Notes under the pieces: model-generated
Told to the model about the DNA's origin: nothing
Database searches by the model: none
What the model saw: the letters and a program-made list of their open reading frames with translations, nothing else
Made by a program: the position numbers and the translations under genes
Part shown: one piece after another, positions 51,449-61,509 of the stretch
Layout of the letters: each line of letters opens with the position of its first letter
How positions within the stretch are numbered: position 1 is the first letter of the stretch
Assembly (NCBI RefSeq): GCF_003258705.1
Contig: NZ_CP029480.1
Span: 5,270,001 to 5,334,000, forward strand
Reading direction: 5' to 3'
From: Arcticibacterium luteifluviistationis
GTDB taxonomy: Bacteria; Bacteroidota; Bacteroidia; Cytophagales; Spirosomataceae
DNA: 64,000 nucleotides

Positions 51449-53197
51449 ATGTTAAGAACACATACCTGTGGAGAACTAAGACTATCTCATGTTAATCAAA
51501 CTGTTACGCTTTGCGGCTGGGTGCAAAAAACCAGGGATAAAGGTGGCATGTTATGGGTAGACTTGAGAGATAGATACGGAATTACACAGCTAATAGTGGA
51601 AGAAGGTGTTTCTTCAGATGCTATAATTGAAAGCCTTCGTGGTGTAGGAAGAGAGTTTGTGTTACAAATTACTGGAACGGTAAAAGAAAGAGAGGCCAAA
51701 AACGACAAAATGGCGACGGGTGACATAGAGTTACTTGTAGAAGATATAAAGGTGCTTAACCCTGCTAAACTTCCTCCGTTTTTAATAGAAGATAAAACCG
51801 ACGGTGGTGACGAGCTCAGAATGAAGTATCGTTACCTTGATTTAAGAAGAAATCCGGTTAGAGAGAAACTAAGACTGCGTCATAAAATAGGAAGTGCTAC
51901 ACGTAGCTTTCTTGATAATAAAGACTTTATAGAGGTGGAAACACCTGTTTTGATAAAATCGACACCTGAAGGTGCTCGTGATTTTGTGGTGCCAAGTAGA
52001 ATGAACCAAGGCGAATTTTACGCTTTGCCACAGTCGCCTCAAACATTCAAACAACTTTTGATGGTATCGGGTTTTGACCGTTACTACCAAATAGTAAAGT
52101 GTTTTAGAGATGAAGATTTAAGAGCCGACCGTCAGCCTGAGTTTACACAAATAGACTGTGAAATGTCTTTTGTGGAGCAAGAGGATATCTTGAATATGTT
52201 TGAAGGCTTGATTCGTCACCTTTTCAAAATAGTTAAGGATATTGACCTAGCAGAAGTACCAAGAATGGACTATGCTGATGCCATGAAATATTATGGTTCG
52301 GATAAGCCAGATACTCGTTTTGAAATGAAGTTTCAAGAACTAAACGACTTAGTTCAAAACAAAGGTTTCGGAATTTTTGATGATGCCAAATTAGTAGTTG
52401 GAATTAATGCTACTGGCTGTGCTAGCTACACCAGAAAAGAAATTGACAAACTTACTGAGTGGGTAAAAAGACCGCAAGTAGGAGCCAAAGGCATGGTTTA
52501 TCTGAAATACAATGAAGATGGCAGCACCAAGTCTTCGGCAGATAAATTCTACTCAGAAGAAGACAAAAAAGCCATCCTAGAAAGATTTGATGCTAAACCT
52601 GGCGATATGATTTTAATGCTTTCTGGTGAAACTAATACCGTAAGAAAGCAGCTGAACGAACTTCGTTTAGAAATGGGTGAAAGGCTTGGACTTCGTGACC
52701 CAAATAAATTCTCAGTTCTGTGGGTTTTAGATTTTCCATTACTAGAATTTGATGAAGAGTCTAACAGATGGCACGCGATGCACCATCCGTTTACTAGTCC
52801 AAAACCTGAGGATATGGACTTAATTAACTCTGACCCAGGAGCTGTACGTGCAAATGCCTATGACATGGTAATTAACGGTACTGAAGTAGGTGGTGGTTCT
52901 GTCAGAATATTTGAGAAACCACTTCAGCAAAGGATGTTTGACCTTTTAGGTTTTACACCAGAAGAGGCCGAAGCTCAGTTCGGTTTCTTAATGAGTGCTT
53001 TTGAATATGGAGCACCTCCACATGCAGGTATTGCTTTTGGTTTTGACAGACTTTGTTCGCTATTTGGTGGTGTAGAGTCTATCAGAGATTTCATAGCGTT
53101 CCCTAAAAACAATAGCGGTAGAGATGTTATGATTGACTCCCCTTCTGCTATTTCTAATGAGCAATTAGGAGAACTTGGAATTGATGTGAAGGCTTAA
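51449..53197 (+). CDS. aspS: Aspartate-tRNA ligase (bacterial type)
   Basis: The 582-residue class II synthetase charges tRNA-Asp. It starts with the OB-fold anticodon domain ([21 protein letters not shown]) and has motif 2 ([22 protein letters not shown]). The bacterial GAD insertion lies at about residues 290-420, and the motif 3 region is [14 protein letters not shown]. It is 582 residues, close to the E. coli enzyme (590). It is expected to be cytoplasmic and essential. A strong terminator follows. Confidence 0.97.
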   Translation: MLRTHTCGELRLSHVNQTVTLCGWVQKTRDKGGMLWVDLRDRYGITQLIVEEGVSSDAIIESLRGVGREFVLQITGTVKEREAKNDKMATGDIELLVEDIKVLNPAKLPPFLIEDKTDGGDELRMKYRYLDLRRNPVREKLRLRHKIGSATRSFLDNKDFIEVETPVLIKSTPEGARDFVVPSRMNQGEFYALPQSPQTFKQLLMVSGFDRYYQIVKCFRDEDLRADRQPEFTQIDCEMSFVEQEDILNMFEGLIRHLFKIVKDIDLAEVPRMDYADAMKYYGSDKPDTRFEMKFQELNDLVQNKGFGIFDDAKLVVGINATGCASYTRKEIDKLTEWVKRPQVGAKGMVYLKYNEDGSTKSSADKFYSEEDKKAILERFDAKPGDMILMLSGETNTVRKQLNELRLEMGERLGLRDPNKFSVLWVLDFPLLEFDEESNRWHAMHHPFTSPKPEDMDLINSDPGAVRANAYDMVINGTEVGGGSVRIFEKPLQQRMFDLLGFTPEEAEAQFGFLMSAFEYGAPPHAGIAFGFDRLCSLFGGVESIRDFIAFPKNNSGRDVMIDSPSAISNEQLGELGIDVKA

Positions 53198-53215
53198 TTC
53201 GAGCTTTAAATTATA

Positions 53216-53259
53216 AAGAAAGCCCCTTGACTCACTTGAATCAAGGGGCTTTCTTTTTT
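53216..53259. terminator. Bidirectional terminator
   Basis: AAGAAAGCCCCTTGA and TCAAGGGGCTTTCTT pair around ten bases, with T-rich ends on both strands. It separates aspS from the convergent heme protein gene. Confidence 0.85.
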
Positions 53260-53272
53260 ACAAAATACTATT

Positions 53273-56056
53273 CTAGCTTTTCATCTTCCCAAATATCTTC
53301 ATCTCACTCATAGCCCAAGTTCCTTTTTCGTGCCTACCCATTTGTCGCATTCTTAAAAACTTCCCTTCCGATTCTTTTAGACGAATCATATTTGGACTAT
53401 GAGAGCCTTCGCCGCTAAATACTTGCGTCCATTTTTTACCGTCTTTTGATGTTTCTATGATTAATTGACGTGGATGCGTTTTTATAGAAGGCAGGCCTTC
53501 TCTCCAGTGACCTTGACGAATTCCTTGTGAAGTAAACTGAATTTCAGAAACAGAGATCACTTCTGGAAATTCTATTTGAAACCACATACCTGGCGTTTGT
53601 GGAACACCCGTAGACCATCCTTCAAAAGTCAAAGCCCCAACTGCCTTACCAGTTCCTCCTTTACGCACTGGCACAGCATGACTTGCAGTCACTTTCCAGT
53701 CGGAATCCAACTTCAGCTCCACCGGAACAGACGCTTTTAAAGCAGCGTATTGATAAGCACCTTTCTGACTCGCTGTAGCTTTTCTAACCTTAGCCACGTC
53801 TTCGGTAGTAACTAAGGATGCATTATTATCAAATGAAAATCGAATAAAAGATGCTACCGATGCCACCCAGTCGTCGGAATTTTCGGCCATTGGCACCATG
53901 ATTACACCTTCGTAAGATTTGTTTTCTATTTCCCCTGTTAGCCCTCTAAGAATAGTTTTAACCACGTAGTCTGAGTGGCCTTTTAAGTTAGGATTATCTA
54001 CAAAAGAGGGAGCCATAAGCCCATCACCCACAGGAGTTCCGCGACCTTCCGCCCCGTGACATTGTGAACATAATTCTTTATATATTCTTTGGCCTTGGGC
54101 TATGCTTACTTTCTCCTCGTCTGAATGATTTGGGTCTATCTTTCCGAAATAAGAATACTGTGTTTCTGGAGGATTGATGATACTTTCAGCCACCAATTCT
54201 ATTCCAGAAGAAGCATCTGCCGCCAATGTCAGTTTTGCTGCTTCCAAAATCCCAGGGATTTCAAAAAGCTTCGCAATCATAAGAGCTCTCATTTTCACCT
54301 CTACACTCTCATCATTAGTCATCTTGATGTAATCTGCTGCGAAACTTTTATCCCCTTTTTTATAGAGCGACTCCGACACATAAAGAGCCATGTTTCTCAT
54401 TCTATAATGTGGGTCGGCCATCATTTCCCTTACTAGTTTAGGGTTCAAAGCTCCTAGACCTTCCAAAACCCACAAAGCATGAAAACGAGGTTCCAACTTA
54501 AAACTACTTCTTACTATCTCTTCTAAAACTGGTACCACAGACTGGTCTTGTCTTAAAACTAAAAGCTGCTGAGCTTTATCTCTCCACCATCCATTTGGGT
54601 GCGACAGGTGTTTCACCAATTCCGCAGAACTTTCATTAAACATTCTAGGCTGCGTTTTATTACGCTCTATCTCCTCATGAGACAATCGCCAGATTCGCCC
54701 TAAGCCTATCACTTTGTCTAACTGATATTGCTCTATTTTTGCTCTTAAATAAGACCCCTTTGGCGTCCACTGCCCTTCTTGAATAATGCCGTGATACATA
54801 TCTGTAATGTACATACTACCGTCTGGAGCGGTAGTCATGTCTACCGGTCTAAAAAGTGGGTCTGTAGAACGAATAAACTCGGCTTCTTCTTTCTGATATA
54901 CATTTTGAAGTTCACTCAAACCACCTTTCCTTACCTCATTCACCTGCCTCACTATTCTAGCTACTGGCTCTCCATAAAAATATTGACCGTAAAGATTTTT
55001 TGGTAATCTATCTCCTCTGTAAATATCGTTTCCTGCGGCTCCTGTTACCCTATTCAGCGAACCCTCCTGCTCCCGGACTGCAGCCATACCTCCTTGCATA
55101 TCGGCTATGTACATAGGCTCACCATAAGGAATATCAAAACCTTCTTCTAAGCCAACACCTCGTTTAATATCATAATCACCAAGGTGAATCGGATATTGAA
55201 AATGCGAAGGTATTCCACTTGCTCCGCCTTGAAACCACATTTTACCATCATCATCATGTGTCACTCCCCACTGCCCATTATTATTCCCTGTGGTTTCTCT
55301 TATAACACCATCCGGCGTCCATCTAATTCTAAACGCATTCACAGTACTGTAAAGCCAATTATCCATTCCCCAATACAAAAATGCCTGCTGATGCTCTACA
55401 TTTCCAGACCTTCCAAAGTTGTCAGTAAAAGCTTCTTTTTTATCCGCCTTTCTGTCACCGTCAGTATCTGTGAATTTATAAATCACATCCTGATTAGACT
55501 CCATAGTAAGCACAGCATCAGGACCAAAAGGCAGCACGAAACGTGGAAAAACAAGCTTGTCCACAAACATTCCGCCTGTTTCATAAACTCCGTCATTGTC
55601 CTTGTCTTCCCATCTTGATATTCCGCTGGTTGGCTCTAAAGTTCCTTCCGAATCCGCAGTCAGCATGTAACTTCGCAATTCCAAAACATACATTCTGCCA
55701 TTACCGTCAAAAGAGATAGCACCGGGTTGCTGTATTTGAGGCTCCGCCAATACTGGTTCCATCTTGTATCCATCCATCAAAACGAAGCGTTTCTGTTCTT
55801 CAGAAACGGATAAAGCTAATATTGGGGCTTGCGGAGTCAAGTTAACTCCCTTCCAATAGGCCTGTGTAGTATCAGCCCCTTTTGGGAGTTCAATTATAGG
55901 ATACCCTTCTTTTGTAAAACTAGGTGTTTCTCCTACCACAAGGTCATCCGTAATTTCTAAAACAGAGGTGGTTTGCGGCTTTTTACAATCTGTCAATAAA
56001 GTGGCAGACAGCGTCAATACCACTAAGCCTAATTTAGGTAGTCTCGTAAGTTTCAT
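53273..56056 (-). CDS. PVC-type heme-binding lipoprotein with propeller, HEAT-like, cytochrome c and discoidin domains
   Basis: The 927-residue protein has a lipoprotein signal (LTDC, Cys24). Residues about 80-440 form a dehydrogenase-like beta propeller (FDGNGRMYVLELRSYM, DNDGVYETGGMFVDKLVFPRFVLPFG). A helical HEAT-like stretch follows (about 480-640). A cytochrome c domain has the heme motif CSQCHGAEGRG near residues 660-670, and a C-terminal discoidin-like domain (about 780-925) ends in FLRMRQMGRHEKGTW. This matches the PVC-type heme-binding CxxCH protein group, common in Planctomycetes and Cytophagales and suspected in carbohydrate or alcohol oxidation. It is monocistronic and lies about 23 kb from the DUF1501 operon. 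Confidence 0.9.
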   Translation of the reverse strand: MKLTRLPKLGLVVLTLSATLLTDCKKPQTTSVLEITDDLVVGETPSFTKEGYPIIELPKGADTTQAYWKGVNLTPQAPILALSVSEEQKRFVLMDGYKMEPVLAEPQIQQPGAISFDGNGRMYVLELRSYMLTADSEGTLEPTSGISRWEDKDNDGVYETGGMFVDKLVFPRFVLPFGPDAVLTMESNQDVIYKFTDTDGDRKADKKEAFTDNFGRSGNVEHQQAFLYWGMDNWLYSTVNAFRIRWTPDGVIRETTGNNNGQWGVTHDDDGKMWFQGGASGIPSHFQYPIHLGDYDIKRGVGLEEGFDIPYGEPMYIADMQGGMAAVREQEGSLNRVTGAAGNDIYRGDRLPKNLYGQYFYGEPVARIVRQVNEVRKGGLSELQNVYQKEEAEFIRSTDPLFRPVDMTTAPDGSMYITDMYHGIIQEGQWTPKGSYLRAKIEQYQLDKVIGLGRIWRLSHEEIERNKTQPRMFNESSAELVKHLSHPNGWWRDKAQQLLVLRQDQSVVPVLEEIVRSSFKLEPRFHALWVLEGLGALNPKLVREMMADPHYRMRNMALYVSESLYKKGDKSFAADYIKMTNDESVEVKMRALMIAKLFEIPGILEAAKLTLAADASSGIELVAESIINPPETQYSYFGKIDPNHSDEEKVSIAQGQRIYKELCSQCHGAEGRGTPVGDGLMAPSFVDNPNLKGHSDYVVKTILRGLTGEIENKSYEGVIMVPMAENSDDWVASVASFIRFSFDNNASLVTTEDVAKVRKATASQKGAYQYAALKASVPVELKLDSDWKVTASHAVPVRKGGTGKAVGALTFEGWSTGVPQTPGMWFQIEFPEVISVSEIQFTSQGIRQGHWREGLPSIKTHPRQLIIETSKDGKKWTQVFSGEGSHSPNMIRLKESEGKFLRMRQMGRHEKGTWAMSEMKIFGKMKS

Positions 56057-56239
56057 TTTTTAGTTTCAATAGGTTTGAGAACTAGCAAATTAGACGCTAT
56101 TCCTCGATTTTCAAACAGAGACAGTATAGAATAGACGAATTAATGATTTTTCATGTCCTAGAATAACTTTACAGTAAAAGGGGCACCTAATTTAATATTG
56201 AAAAAGTAAATTGCGACCAAAGTATATAAGAGCATAAGT

Positions 56240-56998
56240 ATGAAGTTATTTTTCAGAAAAGTAGGAGAAGGGAAACCCCTTATTATTCTTCACGGTTTTT
56301 TAGGTTCCTCAGACAATCTATTTACAATAAGTAAACAATTAGCCGCGGCTGGTTTTGCAGTATATCTTTTAGATGCCAGAAATCATGGTCAATCTCCATC
56401 TTCATCTGAGCATAACTATACGCTTATGGCTGAAGATTTGGCCGAATTTATTAAAGACGAAAATATCGTAAATCCTGTTATTCTTGGACATTCTATGGGC
56501 GGAAAAACTGTACTCCAGTATGCTCAAAAGTATGACAACTATGAAAAATTAGTCATTGTAGATATAGCTCCAAAGTTCTATCCTACCCATCATGACAAAA
56601 TAATAGCCGGGTTAAACGCCATACCTATTAACAGCTTAAAAAGTAGAAAAGAAGCCGAGACCATTTTCTCCGAATATGTCTCCGACCCAGGTGAAAGGAT
56701 GTTTATCTTAAAAAATATTTATAGAACAGACGAGGGTTTTGCTTGGCGAATTAACATCCCTACCCTTAGCAAAGAACTTGAAAACATTGGTGAAGAAATC
56801 GTTAGCACCAAACAAATTGACAAACCCGTCTTATTTCTCAAAGGCTCAGAATCAGACTACATAAAAGAAGGTGATTTTGATGTCATAAAAGAGACCTACG
56901 TAAACGCCGAATTAATAGAAATAGAGGGTGCAAACCACTGGGTACATGCCACTAAACCTAAAGAGTTTGTAGAAGCTGTATCAAACTTTGCTCTATGA
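56240..56998 (+). CDS. Alpha/beta hydrolase (YbfF-like esterase)
   Basis: This 252-residue cytosolic hydrolase has the oxyanion HGFLGSSDN near residue 18, the nucleophile elbow GHSMGGKT (near 89), a catalytic Asp in the later SESDYIKEGD section and His in GANHWVHA near the end. The DARNHGQSP motif after strand 4 is typical of YbfF esterases. Substrates are probably acyl esters or thioesters, but the true one is unknown. Its TGA overlaps the yjbQ ATG by 4 bases. Confidence 0.9.
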   Translation: MKLFFRKVGEGKPLIILHGFLGSSDNLFTISKQLAAAGFAVYLLDARNHGQSPSSSEHNYTLMAEDLAEFIKDENIVNPVILGHSMGGKTVLQYAQKYDNYEKLVIVDIAPKFYPTHHDKIIAGLNAIPINSLKSRKEAETIFSEYVSDPGERMFILKNIYRTDEGFAWRINIPTLSKELENIGEEIVSTKQIDKPVLFLKGSESDYIKEGDFDVIKETYVNAELIEIEGANHWVHATKPKEFVEAVSNFAL

Positions 56999-57417
56999 AA
57001 GTTTTCCAAAAAGAAATCACTTTGAATGCCTACTCTAGAGGTTTCCATTTAATAACGGATACTATTTTGAGAAATATTCCTGAGCTAAAAGAAATTAATA
57101 CTGGAATGCTTCAAGTTTTCATCAAACACACTTCTGCGTCACTCACTTTAAATGAGAATTGGGACGCTTCTGTCCGTGGAGATTTTGAGAGGCATATTAA
57201 TGTGATGGTGCCAGAAGATGCTCCTTATTACGAGCATAATTATGAAGGCTCCGATGATATGCCTGCTCACATTAAAGCCTCCTTATTTGGAAGCTCCGTC
57301 CAAATTCCGATTACCAATGGAAAGCTAAACACTGGAACTTGGCAAGGTATTTATCTGTGCGAGCATCGTAATGCCGATACTGGCAGAAGTCTCGTTTTGA
57401 CAGCTTGGGGTGTCTGA
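56995..57417 (+). CDS. YjbQ family protein (DUF/UPF0047)
   Basis: The 140-residue protein has the family core: FIKHTSASLTLNENWDASVRGDFERHIN (residues about 44-71), then DDMPAHIKASLFGSSVQIPITNG and WQGIYLCEHR. YjbQ proteins were reported to have thiamine-phosphate synthase side activity, and their main role is unsettled. It is the second gene of a unit with the alpha/beta hydrolase. Confidence 0.92.
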   Translation: MKVFQKEITLNAYSRGFHLITDTILRNIPELKEINTGMLQVFIKHTSASLTLNENWDASVRGDFERHINVMVPEDAPYYEHNYEGSDDMPAHIKASLFGSSVQIPITNGKLNTGTWQGIYLCEHRNADTGRSLVLTAWGV

Positions 57418-57429
57418 CTTCTAAAGCAT

Positions 57430-57466
57430 AAAAAGCCACGACTCCTTACGGGAATCGTGGCTTTAA
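57430..57466 (-). terminator. Intrinsic terminator after mdh
   Basis: AAAGCCACGA and TCGTGGCTTT pair around a loop, with a T run on the minus strand 20 bases beyond the mdh stop. On the plus strand the T run is weak. Confidence 0.75.
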
Positions 57467-57484
57467 AAAAACTAAAAATATATC

Positions 57485-58423
57485 TTAAAGACCTTTAAGG
57501 GCTTCATTCATTTTTCTTACTGCATCAGCAGAAGCTTCAAAAGCAGCTTTTTCTTCATTGCTCAATCTTACATTGACAATTTTTTGCCATCCGCCTTTTC
57601 CAATAACTACTGGTACACCAATACAGATGTCTTTTTGTCCATACTCACCGTTTAGATAAACACAAGAAGGGATAATTCTTTGCTCATCTCTTAAGATAGC
57701 TTCTACTACTTGGCAAATTGCAGCTCCTGGAGCATACCATGCAGAAGTTCCTAAAAGACCAGTCAATGTAGCACCACCTACTTTAGTTTTAGCAGCTACT
57801 TCAGCTAAATCATCCGACTTTAAGAACCTGCTTACAGGAAGACCATTCCATGTAGCTAGTCTAGTTAAAGGAATCATAGTAGCGTCACCATGACCACCTA
57901 TTACCATTCCACTCACGTCATTAGTAGACATGTTCATAGCTTCTCCTAATCTGTAACGGAAACGAGCAGAATCCAAAGCTCCACCCATACCAAGAACTCT
58001 TTTCTTAGAAATTCCCATTTCCTGAGCTATTTGATATGTTAGGTAAGTCATTGTATCCATTGGGTTAGACACAATAAGAATAACCGCCTTAGGAGAAACT
58101 TCTAAAGCAGCTGTAACTACTGTTCTTACGATACCCGCATTTATTCCAATTAAATCTTCACGGCTCATACCTGGCTTTCTAGGAATACCAGAAGTAACCA
58201 CAATTACATCAGACTTTGCAGTCTTAGCGTAATCGTTTGTAGACCCAACTATAGTTGTGTCAAAACCTTCAATAGAAGAAGTCTGCATTAGGTCCATTGC
58301 TTTCCCTTCTGCTATCCCCTCTTTAATGTCTAATAAAACCACCTCGTCAGCCACTTCTCTGCGAGCAATCACGTCAGCAGCAGTAGAACCTACTGCACCA
58401 GCACCTATTACAGTTACTTTCAT
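57485..58423 (-). CDS. mdh: Malate dehydrogenase
   Basis: The 312-residue NAD-dependent enzyme interconverts malate and oxaloacetate in the TCA cycle. The Rossmann motif is GAGAVG at the N-terminus. The substrate Arg is in TSGIPRKPGMSREDL near residue 82, a second one is near 150 in ALDSARFRYRLGEAM, and the catalytic His is in VIGGHGDATMIPLTR (near residue 175). The set fits the LDH-like MDH group of Bacteroidota. It is monocistronic. Confidence 0.96.
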   Translation of the reverse strand: MKVTVIGAGAVGSTAADVIARREVADEVVLLDIKEGIAEGKAMDLMQTSSIEGFDTTIVGSTNDYAKTAKSDVIVVTSGIPRKPGMSREDLIGINAGIVRTVVTAALEVSPKAVILIVSNPMDTMTYLTYQIAQEMGISKKRVLGMGGALDSARFRYRLGEAMNMSTNDVSGMVIGGHGDATMIPLTRLATWNGLPVSRFLKSDDLAEVAAKTKVGGATLTGLLGTSAWYAPGAAICQVVEAILRDEQRIIPSCVYLNGEYGQKDICIGVPVVIGKGGWQKIVNVRLSNEEKAAFEASADAVRKMNEALKGL

Positions 58424-58543
58424 TTGAATTGTATTTTCTTAATAATTCTCCACTTGATTTGAGAACCACTGAATTATAATATTAGTTTCAACCAGAAAAA
58501 CTCTTGATTGTGCAACAAAAATATTGTTCCAAAGCACTTAAAC

Positions 58544-58551
58544 CAAAAGTA
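58544..58551 (-). promoter_or_regulatory. Possible -7 element of mdh
   Basis: On the minus strand this reads TACTTTTG, fitting TANNTTTG. It would give a leader of about 115 bases. No clear -33 element was found. Confidence 0.35.
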
Positions 58552-58632
58552 TGTAAGCTAATTTTGAGAAAAGTAGATTAAAATGTAATTTTTTACCACT
58601 TACTGTTGTTTTAGCATCAAAAAGCATCTTAA

Positions 58633-59067
58633 ATGAGTTCAAATAACCAAACCGACAATCTAATATCAAGAGTTCTTAATTCCATTTTTTATAAAAGTTC
58701 TTTAGGCAAGGCAAGCCGAATTTCAAAGAATTCAAAGAGTCTTTTGGCTCTTTTAAAAAATGCATTGAACAAGTCTAAAGATTTAGGTGTAGGTGGAGTG
58801 TTTGATTCCATCAGAACTAAAGTGGTAACCATAGGAAGTTTGGTGAAAGCGTATGCTTCTGGAGAGTATCGTGATATTGAATTGAAAAGTTTGATCATCA
58901 TGATTGCAAGTCTTGTCTATTTTATCTCTCCTATTGACCTATTGCCTGACTTCTTACCGTTTCTTGGTTATGCAGATGACATTGCCTTACTTACATTTGT
59001 TTTACAAAATATGCGGGAAGAAGTGGAGAAGTTTGAACTCTGGGAAATGAACAAACATGTCAATTGA
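58633..59067 (+). CDS. YkvA-like DUF1232 membrane protein
   Basis: This 144-residue protein has a basic N-terminal third ([20 protein letters not shown]) and a C-terminal hydrophobic section with the DUF1232 signature: [32 protein letters not shown] (residues about 95-126). The family function is unknown. It lies 65 bases ahead of tatA, which has its own promoter. Confidence 0.88.
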   Translation: MSSNNQTDNLISRVLNSIFYKSSLGKASRISKNSKSLLALLKNALNKSKDLGVGGVFDSIRTKVVTIGSLVKAYASGEYRDIELKSLIIMIASLVYFISPIDLLPDFLPFLGYADDIALLTFVLQNMREEVEKFELWEMNKHVN

Positions 59068-59101
59068 CCATAGTTTTTTCAAATTTTACGTATCTTTTAT
59101 T

Positions 59102-59109
59102 TATCTTTG
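59102..59109 (+). promoter_or_regulatory. -7 element of tatA
   Basis: TATCTTTG fits TANNTTTG 26 bases before the ATG at 59135 and supports that start over the upstream ATG at 59057. Confidence 0.5.
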
Positions 59110-59134
59110 TTTTATACTATATATCGAAAATATC

Positions 59135-59335
59135 ATGGAATTAGCTACATTATTATTCTTAGGGAATCTTGGAGGAACGGAGATATTCGTAATTGTCTTT
59201 GTAATCTTATTATTTTTTGGTGCTAAAAAGTTACCTGAATTGGCTAAAGGCTTAGGTAAGGGTATCAAAGAATTTAAGGATGCTACTAAAGACGTTAAAG
59301 AAAACATCGAGAAAGCAGCAAAAGGAGACGATTGA
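59135..59335 (+). CDS. tatA: Twin-arginine translocase subunit TatA/TatE
   Basis: The 66-residue protein has the TatA layout: one membrane helix (residues about 14-29, [16 protein letters not shown]), the hinge [13 protein letters not shown] and an amphipathic basic/acidic helix ([19 protein letters not shown]). It forms the protein-conducting part of the Tat pathway. An earlier ATG at 59057 would prepend 26 residues overlapping the promoter and is rejected. TatC is not in this window. The DUF1501 protein at 26432-27886 carries a Tat signal. Confidence 0.93.
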   Translation: MELATLLFLGNLGGTEIFVIVFVILLFFGAKKLPELAKGLGKGIKEFKDATKDVKENIEKAAKGDD

Positions 59336-59497
59336 TTTTTTAATTAATCTCGGCGTTTAGTTAATGCAGCAGGCAAATTATGTACTGTTGCATTTTCTTT
59401 TAACAGCTTATTTTTCAGTGTTTTCGACAAAAACTATAAAAAGGTCTTAGAAGATTCACTAAATATCTATTCATCGACGTTAAATCATTGAATATTA

Positions 59498-59528
59498 TTG
59501 ATTTTTTGAATTTACAAACATACATTTG
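59498..59528 (+). promoter_or_regulatory. Promoter of the lytic transglycosylase gene
   Basis: TTG (59498-59500) and TACATTTG (59521-59528) are 20 bases apart, matching the Bacteroidota consensus. The leader is about 45 bases. Confidence 0.6.
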
Positions 59529-59580
59529 ACAAAGCTTCCTAATAATAACGTGTTCCTGAAAGGATATAACAAAATTTTCT

Positions 59581-61416
59581 ATGCCTCAAATTAATACAAT
59601 TGCACTGGCTGCAGTAGTAACACTACTTACAACAAACCTGGGTTTTGCTCAATCGGATTCTATTAAGAATGCGATTGTTCCTGTCAAACAAATTGTCATT
59701 GGCAACAAACCAGACAAAGAAATTAAGGTCTCTAATCCTGACACAGTTCAAAAACAAGCCAAAGCTGTTTTCCCTGGCTCAGTAACTGTAATAGATAAAA
59801 GAGACAGTGCTGTTTTCCAAATCATTCCTGCTGATGAAGATATTATTGCAGCTAGAGTAGAAGGGCTTGAAAACATTATGCCAATGCCGTATAATGAGCA
59901 CGTAAAAAAATACATTGATTATTTCCTTTATAAGCGTCCTAGTTTTGTAAAAGAAATGCTTGAGAAAAAGGAATTCTATTTCCCTGTTTTTGAAAGGTAT
60001 TTAGCACAGCACGGTATTCCTGATGAAATGAAATACTTGGCTTTACTGGAGTCTGGTCTTGAGCCTACCATCATGTCTCACGCTAAAGCAGTGGGTTTAT
60101 GGCAATTTATGTCTCCTACGGCTAGAGAGTATGGTCTAAAAATTAACGACTATATGGATGAAAGAATGCACATCGAAAAATCGACAGATGCTTCTTTCAG
60201 ATACCTTACTTGGTTGCATAACTATTTCCATGATTGGGAACTTGCACTTGCATCATATAATACGGGTCCAGGAAACCTAAGAAGAGCTATCAGAAGATCA
60301 GGAAAGACTGATTATTGGGATTTACATAATTATATTCATAGAGACACCAGAGCTTATGTGCCTCAGTGGGCTGCTTTGAACTACTTGATGAACTACTCTG
60401 CGGAGCACGGTATTTTCCCAGACCCAGAGAAAACTATGTATCCGCTAGCAACTGAGAACTTGCTATTAGATGGCCCTTTAAACTTGGAGAAATTTGCTGA
60501 GTTAAACTATCTTGACTTAAACACAATCAAGAGACTTAACCCACATTTCACTAGTAACGATATTCCTTCTTATGCTAGAAACCTTGAGATTAAAATCCCT
60601 CAAAACACTTATGCATATTTTGAAGATAACAAAGATTGTATTCTAGATTTAGCATCGGTTTTATCTGACCCGTCGGACAATATAGCTTCTGTTACTGATT
60701 CAAAAGGCACTTACCATATTGAAAAGAAAACTGTAAAGAAATATTACAGAGTACGTTCTGGAGATTATTTAGGAAAAATAGCCTCGAATAACGGGGTGCG
60801 TGTTTCCGACCTTAAGAGATGGAACAAGCTTCGCTCAAATACTATTCAAAAAGGACAACGTCTAGTTTTTTACAAAACAGAATCTACCAGGATTTATGAT
60901 GCAATAGAGCCTATAAAAACTACAGCTAATCAAGACAATAAGCCTGTACTTGCCAAAAACACTGCAGCTCCAGCCGAAGAGAGAACAAATGTTAAGGTGG
61001 TAAGCTCGTCAAATAAAGTAGCAACTACGTCTGAAAAGAAAACAGAGCCTTCTTCTTATACCAATGTTAGTAAAACAGTTAAGAGATATCACTTTGTTAA
61101 AAGAGGTGATAACCTTACGCATATTGCTAGAGCTTATGGCACCAGCATTTCCCAACTTAAAGACTGGAACAACTTAAACTCAAACAGCATCCAAAAAGGA
61201 CAAAGATTAGCTTATTACACTACCATTACTGAAAGAGTTTATGACAATGTAAAAGTGGCTGATGATGGCACTATTTTAGTTTATACAGTTCAAGCTGGAG
61301 ATACCCTTTGGGCAATTTCCAAAAAATACGGATACTCAATAGAGCAAATAAAGAAGCTTAATGGAATGTCTAGTAATACTGTTAAAGTAGGTCAAAAGAT
61401 AAAAGTGAAAGCATAA
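59581..61416 (+). CDS. LysM membrane-bound lytic murein transglycosylase (MltD-like)
   Basis: This 611-residue secreted protein has an N-terminal signal-like segment (NTIALAAVVTLLTTNLGFAQ). The SLT domain lies at residues about 115-260. The catalytic Glu is E157 in LALLESGLEP, followed by AVGLWQFMSPTAREYG and NTGPGN. Three LysM domains lie at about 386-430, 501-545 and 566-611 (for example YTVQAGDTLWAISKKYGYSIEQIKKLNG). It should cleave the glycan strands of peptidoglycan, releasing 1,6-anhydromuramic ends. It is monocistronic, with promoter and terminator. Confidence 0.95.
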   Translation: MPQINTIALAAVVTLLTTNLGFAQSDSIKNAIVPVKQIVIGNKPDKEIKVSNPDTVQKQAKAVFPGSVTVIDKRDSAVFQIIPADEDIIAARVEGLENIMPMPYNEHVKKYIDYFLYKRPSFVKEMLEKKEFYFPVFERYLAQHGIPDEMKYLALLESGLEPTIMSHAKAVGLWQFMSPTAREYGLKINDYMDERMHIEKSTDASFRYLTWLHNYFHDWELALASYNTGPGNLRRAIRRSGKTDYWDLHNYIHRDTRAYVPQWAALNYLMNYSAEHGIFPDPEKTMYPLATENLLLDGPLNLEKFAELNYLDLNTIKRLNPHFTSNDIPSYARNLEIKIPQNTYAYFEDNKDCILDLASVLSDPSDNIASVTDSKGTYHIEKKTVKKYYRVRSGDYLGKIASNNGVRVSDLKRWNKLRSNTIQKGQRLVFYKTESTRIYDAIEPIKTTANQDNKPVLAKNTAAPAEERTNVKVVSSSNKVATTSEKKTEPSSYTNVSKTVKRYHFVKRGDNLTHIARAYGTSISQLKDWNNLNSNSIQKGQRLAYYTTITERVYDNVKVADDGTILVYTVQAGDTLWAISKKYGYSIEQIKKLNGMSSNTVKVGQKIKVKA

Positions 61417-61434
61417 AACCTTTCTTAGCATATT

Positions 61435-61472
61435 AAAACCCGAGCTTTTATAAAGTTCGGGTTTTCTTTTTT
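61435..61472 (+). terminator. Intrinsic terminator
   Basis: AAAACCCGAgCTTT and AAGttCGGGTTTT pair around TATA and a T-rich tail follows, ending the lytic transglycosylase gene. Confidence 0.88.
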
Positions 61473-61509
61473 ACAGCTACCAACACACTAGCCCGATTAA
61501 ATCATCTCT

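Noticed and set aside
55184-55618. A plus-strand frame of 144 residues
   Set aside because: It lies wholly within the PVC-type heme protein gene on the other strand and shows no coding pattern of its own.
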